Program-made: the position numbers and the translations under genes | Notes under the pieces: generated by a model | Told to the model about the DNA's origin: nothing | Databases searched by the model: none | Seen by the model: the letters and a program-made list of their open reading frames with translations, nothing else | Shown: positions 32,530 through 44,116 of the stretch, in pieces | Layout of the letters: every line of letters starts with the position of its first letter | Position numbering within the stretch: the stretch's first letter is position 1 | Origin: Astropecten irregularis | Taxonomy: Eukaryota; Echinodermata; Asteroidea; Paxillosida; Astropectinidae | Direction: 5' to 3' | NCBI GenBank assembly: GCA_963971285.1 | Contig: OZ020250.1 | Location: 10,772,499-10,836,498, forward strand | DNA: 64,000 bases

Positions 32530-34642
32530 TGCGAGTGCACGGGGAGTCTGTTGTTGGGAAGCATCGTGAAAGGACGAGAGCCTGACTTACGTGGTAAGTG
32601 CATGCTTCCTTTGTGGGGTAGACTAGGCGGGTATAGCGGGATTGTACCTGAGGTGTGAACTTGATAGGACTGTAGTAACCGACTGGACTGAGAGGGATTG
32701 CCTATCGTCTGTAACACTGGTAGTGTGGTGACGTGGTTTGGGCGATCTGTTGGCCTTGTGTTACGTGTCCGTCTGTGAGGTTCACTGGTAGTAGCGTTGA
32801 GGATCCCGTGAGGATTATTGTAATCCTAGTTGTCAGTCTGCCTGGACTTGTTGTCTCGAGGAGGGAAACTATTACCACCTCGAGAGAGTGGCGCTTTGCT
32901 ATATATCAGTCGACCCTGGTGTGGGCCGAATGAGCATTTCAATGGGGGGTGGTCGTAAACCCGAACGCGTAGCCTTGGGCGGTCGGGTCCAGCACTAAAT
33001 GGTCAGGCCAACCCTGCAAACCCCTGGAGGCAGACTCCTACGGGTCCCAGGGCGGGGCCCACAGGAGGCAGTAGAGTAATTAACATCCCGGCCCGAGAAC
33101 CGGGTGGGGGGAGAAACAGCCTGGCCTCAGCGGATGTTGCCCTGTGGCAGGCTGGGGCTGCCAGGGATAGGCACAAGACGAGGTGATTTTGGGCCTCGAA
33201 AAATACCACGAGTAGAGCCGAGTGAGCTACGTCGGGGATCCACGAATGATGGCCTGCCTCTGCCCAGTGCTTTTACCCCCTTGGGATTACCCCCTCGGTA
33301 GTCCTCAAACTCTTGGCTTTAGTCAATCTTCCCTGCAAGGGAACGGTCCCAGCAGGGGAAGGGCTTTGCGACTATCGCGGTCGCCCTGAGATGGAGAATC
33401 TAGCACATTGCCCAGATGAGCCGAGGTGCAAGGGTGGACACATGGGCAGTGAAAATGCAGTGAAAAATCGGCAATCAGCGTGTTCAAGGAATCGCTGACT
33501 CCTCTTCAGGAACGCAATATTCCATGACAAGCGTGGAGGCAACACCCAAACAATGGCTGGAGGGGACTACCTTATCCAGTGTATCCCCAGCGTACTGCGG
33601 ACCTTGTTCATGAGGGGCTGTTTGGACATCGAGCGCCTCTCATTCAGCTGCCTACTTGTCCTTTTAGTGAAGAAGGAAATCTAAAAATCCGCCGCCGTGG
33701 AGAAACAATAATAATCGTGCTCAAGGAACAGGTAAGCATGCCATCAATCAGTGGACATGGACCCGGAAATTCAACCGCCACGCCTGGTCCAACAGGATTG
33801 CCGGGAAAAACATGTACCGTAAATGACCCGTTGTCCCACAGGGAAGGCTCCTCCTCGGTGGGGACTGTAACGAGTCATGTTTTTCTGCACGAGACAAAGC
33901 TCGGACTCTGTAATGGATAAACCACTGCAATTGGGCCACACCCTCATCTTCAGATAAATACTCTGAGGGATGAGACAATTGTGGCAAACAGGGATAATCC
34001 TGGGCAGCTGTAGGGACAGGCTGTCCAGTACTCGTACATGTAGTGTGGCCTCTTCAGAGACAATAGACATTGACAGGTGAAGGCTCAAAGCTTGAGGGGA
34101 CGCCGGCGCATAGCTAGCTTGCATGCTGTAAACTCCTTTGTCCCTGAGCCACCCAACCGTGACTAAAGATCGTGTGTGACTGAGCGTGGTACACGGGATC
34201 ACCCTGCCGATCAACGGTGCCTGTCTGACGGGAGGCAGAGAGGGTCGATAATGAAGCCGAGGTCGATTGAAAAGGCTTTGCAAAAAATTCGCCCCGTGAA
34301 AACAAGTTGTCGCGGCGGGACCGGCTAGATAAATACACATAGTTGACCGAACCCGGCCTAGGGCATGGAGGAAAAGCGAAGCCCTTCCAAATCCGATACG
34401 AGCGAGGCCGACAGACCGGTGTAGGCCCAGGCTGGGCCGCCGGAACTGTCCACAGCCTGCTCGGGCAACGGCTCCCAAGGCCCACGGTCTGAGCACGCGT
34501 TGTGCAGTCGGGGAGATTGGACAAAAGCCCGCCCCGGCAATGTGTGGCGCTCGCCAATGTGCCGGGAAGGCCGGGGTGCACCGTATCCACGGAGCCTCGG
34601 CGATCAGTCGGTTGAGACTGCCCCGGGTCCAGAGTTGTAGAG
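32530..34642. other. GC-rich debris, possibly old retroelement sequence
   Basis: This stretch is GC-richer than its surroundings and has long but motif-free open frames on the minus strand (about 34640-33770). Ser/Pro/Arg-rich composition there resembles DIRS gag regions, but I find no diagnostic motif. Continuation may be seen at 35601-35760, beyond the hAT-like insert. I make no firm call. Confidence 0.3.
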
Positions 34643-34650
34643 GGTGTAAG

Positions 34651-35600
34651 CAGTGTTGTAGTACTCGTACTCGTACTCGTACTCGAGTACAACTCGAGTC
34701 CACCAAAGTACCTGGCCCGTACTCGATTAAAAGTACTCGAAAACAAAATGTACTTGGCCCATACTCGATCCGATGTACTTGGATTTTGGACGTACTCGAC
34801 GTTTAGTACTTGGTACTCGATCCCAGTACTCGACAATTTCTGAAAAAGAAAAAATCGTCGACGACATTGCTCAACCTCGAACATATCGTAAGCTCGGTAG
34901 CAAGATATCCATTTAATTATAACGTGTAGAAGCCCAGAGGCTTTCCTTGCCCTGGGTACAGTGTGAGTGCATGCACGTGCAAAGAGCGCAGAGATACATG
35001 TAGTGGAGTTAGTGGTTATCGCGGCCCGAATTGGGATGTCGGGCCCAATGCCCAATTATGGTTGGGTCAAAATGATGCACTATATGTACATGTACAGTCC
35101 ATGGTACATTCTCAATCGGTACATATTAAAATTGTGATTTATGGGCAAAAATATCAAGGAAGATACAGCAAATATCCAGTCCCTTACAGTGCCCACTTTT
35201 TTTAAAAGAAAACATCTGGAGTTTTGATCTCACCCTAAGATCCAAAGTCCAATATTTTATTTTATTAAGATCCAAAGTGTTTTTGGCTTGTGATTTGAGG
35301 ATAAAGGGCAGTTGTTTTTGTTTCTTTTAAATTTACCCGCTGACTGTGTTGTGTAATAAAGAGCACATGACTGTCATGAACTGCATTTGTTGGTACTGTG
35401 CATTGGTTAAGTGCATGAACTCGGCCCGGGACTCAAACTTTGGTACTCGGACTCGGCCCTGTACTCGGCCTTGAATGTACTCGGACTCGATACTTAGGAC
35501 TTGGACTCGGCAGCAATGTACTCGGACTCGGCCCAGTACTTGGACCCTGAAGTACTCGGAGTACTCTGTACTCGGATCTGAGGACTCCACTACAACACTG
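34651..35600. mobile_element. hAT-like element with GTACTCG repeats and 8-bp target duplication
   Basis: The ends are CAGTGTTGTAGTACTCG and CTCCACTACAACACTG. The flanks carry the perfect 8-bp duplication GGTGTAAG (34643-34650 and 35601-35608), diagnostic of the hAT size class. Subterminal regions are packed with GTACTCG/CGAGTAC variants. There is no transposase frame, so it is non-autonomous. Inside, 35095-35215 matches the T2-like MITE interior at 7260-7380. A decayed relative is at 60648-60800. Confidence 0.85.
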
Positions 35601-35764
35601 GGTGTAAGGCACGCAGCCGAACCGCGTTTACCATGTCAACCACCCTTTTTGGGTTTGGCTCTGTGGCAGAGGAGGTTTAGTTTTATTGGAACCTTGTCAG
35701 AGCCACCCTTCACTTTCCTTGTTCCGTCTGAACTGGCCGCAGACGGGGACCGGTTGTGGTCCGG

Positions 35765-35945
35765 TTGCTGATAAAAAGAGATGAAAACAGTGTTTATCGA
35801 GTGATAAACAGAATTTTTCTCTTGAAAACTTTGTTTATCAGCGAAAAACTATGTTTATCGCTAAAAAACATAGTTTGTCGAGATAAACTGTGTTTATCGG
35901 TTGAAAACCGTGTTTATCGAATTATTGGCCATTTGGCGTACCATA
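35765..35945. repeat. GATAAAC/GTTTATC palindromic repeat, copy 2
   Basis: Repeated GTTTATCG/GATAAACA units, as at 25142-25493. Ends with ATTATTGGCCATTTGGCGTA. Confidence 0.65.
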
Positions 35946-36231
35946 GACGGTCCCGCAGAAGGTACGATATCCGCGTTACCGACCATCGTGTCACTAGTCA
36001 GCCTTTTCTTAATGTTAGAAATAGGTGGCTAAAACAAATGTGCCAAGTCTGTATTGTGGAAAGTTCGCTGACAATAAGACTTAAAAATTCATAAAAATTG
36101 AAGTGATGACGCCCTCATGATGTAACTTCAAGAATATAAATTCCCAACATACATTTCACCAACCCACCACATTTCGAGCAATCGGCAAATGCCTCCTATG
36201 TTATTTTGTATTTTGTCTATACCGTGTTAAT

Positions 36232-36534
36232 CAGGCGCGGTTCGACGGGGGGCTAGGGGGGCCCCAAACCCCCCCCACCCCCCCCCCCCCCCAAAATGCA
36301 AATGAAAAAAAAAATATTGAAAATACTTGATTTTTTTCAGTTATGAAGCGCCAATTACATAAAAAACGCGTTGTGTGGGCTATAGGTGCATGTTTTTCGA
36401 CCCCTAATAAGACATACGGTAGCAGAAGCGAGTGTTAGAAGAACCCAAAATATTGGGTTTTCTAGGCCCCCCCCCCCACCAAAAAAAATGGCTCTGCTAG
36501 CCCCCCAACAATTTAGGCTCTAGAACCGTGCCTG
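36232..36534. mobile_element. hAT-like MITE, CAGGCGCGGTTC family, copy 1
   Basis: The ends are CAGGCGCGGTTC and GAACCGTGCCTG. Flanks GTGTTAAT (36224-36231) and GTGTTCAT (36535-36542) are an 8-bp target duplication with one mismatch. The interior has poly-C runs and GGGGGGCTA / TAGGCCCCCC. Same family as 56378-56704. Confidence 0.8.
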
Positions 36535-36862
36535 GTGTTCATCTATGTTGTATGCTTAAGAATTATCGAGAAGAAATTCAAGATATCTTGTTTGGTTCAC
36601 TAGCTACATGTATCCTTAAAAGACGCAAAATTTAAATAAATCATAAAAAATCGAAGGATAACGTCATGATGTTATGTCATTGCAATTTTAAAATATAACA
36701 CTTCCCAACTTAGATACATACCAAGTTGAAACTCGGGTTTGTTCATAATTGAAGCATGATGCAATTTACCCCTTTAAAGTGCTGTTATGTGACACCTGAC
36801 AACATTATGATGACGTCATTGCAATTTTTTTATATAATTCTTCTCAACTTGAAAAGGGGATT

Positions 36863-36913
36863 GCTGGTTTGATTCCCACTCCAGTCAATTTTTCTTTGTT
36901 CACTTTTCCATAA
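36863..36913 (+). repeat. SINE 3' fragment
   Basis: GCTGGTTTGATTCCCACTCC (B-box region) followed by AGTCAATTTTTCTTTGTTCA matches the tRNA 3' half and tail of the SINE at 8756-9062. Confidence 0.65.
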
Positions 36914-37132
36914 ATAGGGGATACAGTTAAAACTCAACCCATAATGCTCTTATTTCAACATGGCCTATAATAGTTGAGATGAGACAATGGTTTGATAGAG
37001 AAAATAGTTTTGGAAAAACACTTTTATATTCACATTGTTCCCGAGACACTAGCCATTTGAGTTACAATTGAACAACCTGACTGATTACCGGTAATTCCTC
37101 ATGGCTTGATATTCACACAGGGAAGGCAGGAA

Positions 37133-37413
37133 ACTCCCCCCACCTGTTGTGGGTTGAGTCTACTAGTTTATACCTACCCCAGACGGTTACTACTATATGC
37201 AAATTCCCCTGCGCCAATTTGCTGCTTCGCTGGAAAGACTTGATCAACCGAGGTGCATCCCGACCTTCCACAATGCATACCGACATAGCCACCATTATCG
37301 TTTTCTTTTCGAAGCCAGGAGGCACGAGGCCAGAAGTGGGGAAGACGGGCGGGACACAACCGTCTGGGGTAGGTATGAACTAGTAGACTCAACCCACAAC
37401 AGGTGGGGGGAGT
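37133..37413. mobile_element. Foldback MITE carrying repeat B
   Basis: ACTCCCCCCACCTGTTGTGG and the following ~32 bp, down to CCCCAGACGG, return as reverse complement at 37365-37413, with one or two mismatches. The interior 37195-37300 is repeat B (AATTTGCTGCTTC, CACAATGCATACCGAC). Just outside on the right, CTACTGCATTCAACCTACCCC repeats the alternative border of repeat B seen at 47290-47312. Confidence 0.75.
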
Positions 37414-37419
37414 CTACTG

Positions 37420-39885
37420 CATTCAACCTACCCCAGATGGATACTGCTATGTGCAGAAAGGCACCGAATTCCGGTGGTGGGCTGGCTACATGGAGAGCCA
37501 GGAGAGTATGGTGGATATGAATGAGGTTTATAGCATAATGGACACAATTCCCATCGTGAGTTCGCCATGGGCAGAGCTTCCGTGGAGGTCTTGCCCATCT
37601 GTCAGCAGGCCTGAAGGACTCCTAACTTCCAGGTGGCTCTGGTGGCTCAAAGACAGGGCATCGGTTCTTGGTGAAGAAGCCTATGGTTGGAAGGAGTCGA
37701 GCGCTGCGTGGCGTCCAGCGTATGTGGCATTCAGCTATCAATAGGGCCCTGATCTCACTGGTCCTCATAGGCATAACCACCAACAGAAGGAAGGTGAGTA
37801 GATGCATGGTAGCGTGCTAGGGGCTGTTCGGTAAACGTGGCCCATAGGAGGTTGTGCATTGGCCACATAGGTTGAGAGGGGAGGCCATCCTCGAAACCAT
37901 CGCGTGTAGTCCCAGCAGACTTGTAGCTGCGAGTAGAAGAAACTTGGAGCCTGGTGTGGAGCTGGTGCATAGGCAGAGGTCCACCATAGCCGTTAGTGGT
38001 GCATCAGTAGGAGAAGGAGAGGAAGGTATAAACGGTCACCGGGTAGCCATGAGAAAGGCATGGCTGTGAGGCCCCGCCAGGGTAAGGGGTCCTTGTATGA
38101 TGTCCAACGCATTGGGTGATGGTTTTTGGGGCCAGGTGTAGGCCCCCTGCCAAGTGTAGTGGAGGGTGTCTGGCCCGGGTAGTATGACTGGTCGTTGGGC
38201 AACTGGTCCGGGCCGAACCCCTTTCAATGGTGGTGAGAAGTTTCCTGCCCATACGCACGACTATGGGAGGCGTATGTCCAGTGCTTGGTGTAAGTCACTG
38301 CCAATACTGTCCTTGGGGGCGACATGGGGCGCCTAAGATGGCTTGTACATGATACATGGTATGTAGGAGGGCAGACGAGTGTCTCGGTCGCAGCGGCCAC
38401 CTGTGGGGTCGTTATTGGCGGTCGAGAAGTGGAAGGTGGAGTGAGGTGGTGTCCTTGCTGGCGTCCCCTGGATGATCCAGGGCAGGGACGCAGGTCAGAG
38501 GGGCACAACCCTCCCGCTCTGGGTGACAGGTCAGGAGCAGGCGTGTACATGTTCTTGCTTGCTGCTGCCGGTATAAGTGAGAGTGCTGGCATGTGGGTTG
38601 CAGGGCTACAAAGCATCTCACAGTGGTTGTGGTTTCGTTGCTGGTACGGAAAGGCGGCCTAATCATTGCGCCAGTCCGGATGACCCGGGTTCAAATGAAG
38701 GACAGAAATGAAGGAGGAAAATTCCAATCTATACCATACTTTGTACAGTGTTTATCACTTTTCAAAGCATAAGAATGAGGATAAAATGAGGAAGTCAGCT
38801 GATCCAAAGAGGTTGCAAGCGTGATTAAGTAGTGTTTGTTCATCTCAGATTATATAACACCATAAGGTCATGGAGGTAGCTAGGACAAGATCAGGTTGAC
38901 TAGTCACTTCCCAGTACCCAAAGTATTAGGCGTCTATGTGATGAGCAGTACAATTGTACAATAATTATCACATGTATGAAACATGTACATGTATTATCAC
39001 ATACAGGACGACATGCATGGCGAGTGTGCTAGCCGAATTTCGAGTTGATGCATGTTCACATTTTAATCACCTTTATCACTCTATTCATTATCCAATGTCC
39101 AAATACAGGATATTACACTTAGGGACAGTGACCATTTAAGGGCCCCCGGTAAGCCCGCCTGGTTGTCAAAACCCCTTTCTTACCAGCCCGGCTACCGACC
39201 CGGCTACTCCACCGGGACACTAGTCAGCTTGTTGATCTCGAAGTTCTTTATACTGAGGTCTATTGTTTGGAAGTACTGATACAAGTAATCTGTCACTGAG
39301 GAACTCCACTGTGGTTTCCGTCCTTAAGTGGTACACAATAGAACTGATGGCTGGCAGAGATCAAAACCCATGCCATGGGTTAGGCAAACAATGGGACATG
39401 ACTCACCAACACATTTGATCTCTTCCATAAAGGGTTATCACTCCCTCCAAATCTTTAATCCGATAAGTAGCTTTTTGTTCAGCTCTGTGGTGGGCATGAC
39501 CAACTTCAAAGCTGCAGCTCACAGAAAGACTCTGAAACCGGACCGGGTGGGCATTATACTGGACGGGCTTTATACCGGACAAGAAAGAGCCGGGCACTTT
39601 TCAAACCAGGTCTATTTGGTCACTGTCCCTATGACTGCCAGGGTCACCGAGGTCACTGATGTGGTGCCATACAGCGCTCTGTGCTGTAGTCATTGTTGTA
39701 GTGTGCAAGCCGTCATGTCAAAGGTTGCATGTTGTGCCCGGAAGTGCAGTGATGCGTGGTCGTTGAAGGTGCAGTGTGTGTGAGCCCTCTCGGGTACATG
39801 TTTCCGCTCCGTAGGGTCGGGCCGTAAGATAGTACGCATTATCGGCCCATGGGCACCGAACAACTCGACTGGGAACAACTCCACT
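37420..39885. other. No supported gene
   Basis: The stretch has several short open frames on both strands, Ser/Pro/Thr-rich on the minus strand at 38224-38666, without recognisable motifs or splice-supported exons. It is GC-richer up to about 38670 and AT-rich with TACATGTA strings around 38950-39010. Confidence 0.4.
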
Positions 39886-40426
39886 TGAGGCAGGTCGACT
39901 GCTAGTCTAGATTGCTAGACGTAGTTATCGTACCCGCCACCACGAGAGGGCGTATCATGACAATCCGCTAGCGACGCACGAGTGCACGACTACTAACTTG
40001 GACTTCGAAACTACGTCTAGACGAACTGCTATTATTTCCCCCCGAAAACGGGGGGAAACTAGTGCGTGCTTACACACATCACGATTATGCACAATAGCCA
40101 GGTAGGTCACTTTTTCTTCCACTGGCTGGAAGTTCCTGGGCCTGTAGGCGGGAGGATTGGTACGGTGTGTACGTAACCGGGCTCGCCTCGTACTCGTAGT
40201 ACGTAACCCTACGCGTACGGTGAGGCGGGGAGCTACGGACCGGGACGGCGGCCGGGCATGGTCTTAGCCCTCAGAGAAAACATGGCCCACATGTGTCAGT
40301 CAAGTCCCATAAATACTTGTGCACAATAAATTGAATGATGGTCGTCGGTGAAATTCTTCCCCGGCAATTTTTTACACGTACTTGATGGGTTATGCATGTT
40401 GAAAACATAAGGCTTTTCAGAATTAT

Positions 40427-40668
40427 TCACAAAATGTTTTTGAGTTGAAGCAATGTTTGCGAGTTGACGCAATGTTTTTGAGTTGACGTATTGTTTTGGA
40501 GTTGACGTATTGTTTTTGAGTTGACGTAATGTTTTTGAGTTGTCGCAATGTTTGCGAGTTGACGTAATGTTTGCCAGTTGTCGCAATGTTTGCGAGTTGA
40601 CGTAATGTTTGCGAGTTGACGCAATGTTTGCGAGTTGACACAATGTTTGCGAGTTGATGCAATGTTTT
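40427..40668. repeat. 19-bp minisatellite, about 12-13 units
   Basis: Units of GAGTTGACGCAATGTTTKY with small changes. Because 19 is not a multiple of three and the unit lacks stops on the minus strand, all three minus-strand frames stay open across it, giving spurious Asn/Ser/Thr/Gln-rich proteins. Confidence 0.85.
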
Positions 40669-41024
40669 TGACAAAAGGAATTCGGGGCATGATCGATGAA
40701 ACAATTTCGATCTGTTCCTAGCTCTATGTTTTGAGGGACCGAAAAGATTTCCACATGAATACACAAAATATAATTTTGATGACACAAAAATATTTTGAGG
40801 CCATGAAATGATTTTCATGCATGACAAGAAATTGTCTCTATAGGCTTTCCCGCTCCGCTCGAAAATCCCCCCTCCCCCCCAAAAATGCAACGGGGACCGG
40901 GTGACTGACTCAGTCAACTTGCAGGCCGAGCGGTCTCACATAAAAAATACTACACGAACGTCCGTGCGTGAATGGACCGCACTGGTTATCACGGGCCCAT
41001 GCCTCGGGCTGAATGCGTCGCAAC

Positions 41025-41086
41025 CCCACGCGCTATGTCTGCACCGGTGGTAATTTACCACCGGTGCAGACATAATAGCGCGTGGG
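41025..41086. repeat. 62-bp near-perfect palindrome
   Basis: CCCACGCGCTATGTCTGCAC...GTGCAGACATAATAGCGCGTGGG with the centre at TAATTTA. Two extra bases in one arm. Confidence 0.85.
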
Positions 41087-42311
41087 CCGGGGGCTTGGTA
41101 ATGCACCCGCAGCATGGGTTTGTGGTTTGTGCCTACCGATCATATCGAGCATCATTATTTCGTGTAGGCCTACATACAGTTTTCCTACATGGTTTTACCA
41201 TGGAAATTCCTTCACGGTTTTACAAAACTTCGTGAATTAAGTACAATATACCAGTACATGTATACCTCCATGGTATGTACAGTGTACATTATGTACATGT
41301 ACATGTACTGTACATGTACATGTGTATATATACTACTACTACTAGTACTGTACAGTACATTACATGCAGTGCATTATAGATGGTCAGGGGACTAGACATA
41401 TGAATATGCATTGATTGACCTAATTATGCATTATATATTATGCATACGCCATATAATTAGGCACGGTAGGTGCGCGCGCATACGGTAAATAATAGCAGTT
41501 CGTCTAGACGTAGTTATCGAAGTCCAAATTAGTAGTCGTGCACTCGTGCGTCGCTAGCGGATTGTCATGATACGCCCTCTCGTGGTGGCGGGTACGATAA
41601 CTATGTCTAGCAATCTAGACTAGTCGACTGCAAGCGGGAGAGGGCCGAGCCGGAAGCATAGTGCGGACTGGCATGGCCATTGGGCGGTAAAAGCTGCAAA
41701 TGGGAATCCTTGCAGCTTTCCTCTCCGCTAGGAAGAAAATATTATCCATCTCTGTGTCCGTGGAAGCATAGAGCTAGCCTTAAGTCGTCCGCAGGCCAAC
41801 TCGGCCCAAGGCGCGTCGACTGTAGTCGGGAGTGGGCAGAGCCTGGTGACATCGTTTCCGCTCCAGTAGAGCCGGACAATAGGAAGGGATGAATGTACAG
41901 TACAAAGTACGTGTACAGTGTGAGGAGAACAGTGGCCCTATCCCATCCAGAGACCATTACTCTTATAGTTTGACTTGAATAAAACAATGGGTTTATTCAT
42001 ATATTGTATATTCTCTTGTGTGTTTATTTCCCGTGAACAAAAACAGAGTGGGTTTTGTAAATGGTGGGAATAAAAATATCAACAACGCTAGTGTGCGAAC
42101 CAAAACCAACAGTACCCAAGCAGGGGGTTGGGTGGGGTTGTATACCAGGGCATAAGCGGTAATGCATTTTCGTCCGTTCACGGACCCATCAGCCGCTAAA
42201 AGGGTATTGGTTTATGAGTTGCTGTGGGAACTCATGAGATTGGAAAAATGTATGTACTTGGTGTACTCATTCAGATATATATCCATGTGACATTTACAAC
42301 CAAAAGGATGC

Positions 42312-44116
42312 TTACTGTTCATCGATTAGTGAAGTAAGGATATCAATTAGAACTTCGTCAATGTCAGCGGTGGAAGATTCGTCATCTTCTTGTGGGCTGA
42401 CATTTTCAACAATGAAAGATGGGTCATCTCTCTGTGGGTTGAGTTTGGCTCTGATAAGTTCTTTGTGAACATTGTTGGCTTTCATAAAGGCAATAAACGG
42501 AGGTTTTGGGAAAATCCTCTGTAAAGATGGGTTGCCTGCGATAAGATGCCAGTGTTTTAGGAGCGCTCGCTTGATATCAGTGGGTTTCACATGGGGGTTG
42601 TAAGTGGTGTAAAAGACAAGAGGTAGTTCATGGGTGGTTTTCACTTTTTGTTTGTGAATCAGTGAATTTCGTTGGGAGAAATTTGTTTGCGTGGTTTGGT
42701 GGATTTCGGCTGGGGTGTAGCCTCTGTCCAATAGTTTATCCTTGAAACTTTGTACCTTATTTATGAAATCGTCTTCATTATTAGTGTTGCAGATATATCT
42801 AAGGATTTCTCCTTTGATGAATCCATGGAACACATGTTCATGGTGGGATGAAGAACGATCTAGATATTGATATGTTTCTGTGGGTTTGGTGAATACTTTA
42901 GTATCCAAGGTACCCGTATTTGAGAAACGTGGACCTTTAAAAATGGTAAGGTCCAGGTAGGTGATGGAAGTTTCAGATGCCTCGAAAGTGAATTTGAGGG
43001 AGGAATGCAATTGATTCAGATGGTGAACAAAAAGGGTGAATGAATCCAGAGAGCCATTGTAGATGATAAGTATATCATCCCGGTAACGTGCCCAGAAAAG
43101 GATTTTGTCCGTGAGTGTTGAGATCTGTTTCTCAAAAACATGTAGTGTGATATGCAAATTATTTTCTGGACTAGCTACAGAACCCATGGCACATCCTATC
43201 TTCTGTCGGAAGAATTGGCCTCCGAACTGGACGAAATTATGGCCTAGAACAAGCTCTAGGAGTTGACGGATGTATGTGGATTGGGTGGGTTGGGCAGAAA
43301 CAATGGGAAGAAGGAAATAATCCACAAATTCTGAAATCTTGGCCGTTGGGCTCGTACAACCGCTAATGACGGGTCTGCCGACAAAGGGTTCACCTTGTGG
43401 AGGTGTTTTGTGTATTTTTGGTAGAAAATACATTGTTGGGCAGGATGTGGGTTGTGAGGTAGGATCAAGATAGGCGAAGGTGTGTTTGTCAAATGTGTGG
43501 TTGCAGTGCATTTGTACGAGGACATGTCTCTGTCCCATGGTTCATAGTGGTGGGAACTGAGGTGTTTGAAACCAACTTTAAGGTAGTCTGTTTGGTTCAT
43601 GATGCAAATACCACGGCCTTTATCGTATGGCTTAATTACAACAGATGGGTTGTTTTTAAGTTTGCGAATGGCTGATAATTCAGCTTGGTTCATGTTTGTG
43701 GGAGAATTTCTAAGTCTCAAATGGGCTAGTTCCATCTTGGTGGCTTCCAAATAGTTCTCAAGAATACTATTCTGAGTGGTTGCATTGTGTTGCATTAAGA
43801 ATGCAATTCTCATACGTCTTTGATATTTATGGATATCATGAATATGTGACAAATGGGTTGGTTTGGGTGGTGTGGGAACAAATTTCAAACCTTTACCTAG
43901 TGCAATCTTTTAAGAGTCTGAGAGTGAGAGCGTGGATAGGTTGGTAATGAAACGTTCACTGCAATGGACCAAATTTTTCCGCTGTTCGGCAAAGGATATA
44001 TGTTCAAGATTTGAGCGGTGGTGGGTAAATCTTAGGGTTTTTCCTTTTATTCTTTTCTTTTTATTGGAAAAGGTGGTGTTTGTGGTTTTCCTAGGCATAG
44101 TAATAACAACAGACAT
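42312..44116 (-). pseudogene. Penelope-like reverse transcriptase
   Basis: The N-terminal part has the typical LSTLSLSDS and GLKFVPTPPKPTHL, then VVIKPYDKGRGICIMN. A second frame takes over with FLPKIHKTPP, GRPVISGCTSPTAK, a catalytic box ARYRDDILII, YLDLTIFKG, HHEHVFHGFIKGEILRYI and the PLE-typical FIAFMKANNVHKELIRAKL. The last ~45 residues are acidic (SPQEDDESSTADIDEVL) and end in a stop, where other Penelope-like proteins continue into GIY-YIG. The family relates to telomerase and primes on nicked DNA. The reading frame is split, so this copy is not intact. Confidence 0.85.

Larger units (their letters stand above)
39890..41631. mobile_element. 1.74-kb element with ~145-bp inverted repeats
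   Basis: 39890-40037 and 41487-41631 are near-perfect reverse complements (GCTAGTCTAGATTGCTAGAC, CACCACGAGAGGGCGTATCA, GTCTAGACGAACTGCTATTA). Inside are a 19-bp minisatellite (40427-40668), a 62-bp palindrome (41025-41086) and TACATGTA-rich DNA. No transposase frame. A foldback or long-TIR non-autonomous transposon; superfamily unknown. Confidence 0.8.

Noticed and set aside
33771-35055. Two ~312-codon minus-strand ORFs
   Set aside because: They cross the border of the hAT-like element at 34651 and include its GTACTCG repeats (Arg-Val runs). No family motif, so chance frames in GC-rich DNA.
38224-38666. Pro/Ser/Thr-rich minus-strand ORF as a mucin-like exon
   Set aside because: No splice sites or conserved motif, and similar frames exist on the other strand.
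40296-40917. Overlapping 163- and 164-codon minus-strand proteins
   Set aside because: They are read-outs of a 19-bp minisatellite with no stop codons in any minus frame.
41270-41365. Promoter-like GTACATGTAC cluster
   Set aside because: Simple palindromic low-complexity DNA that recurs through the window; no gene start nearby.
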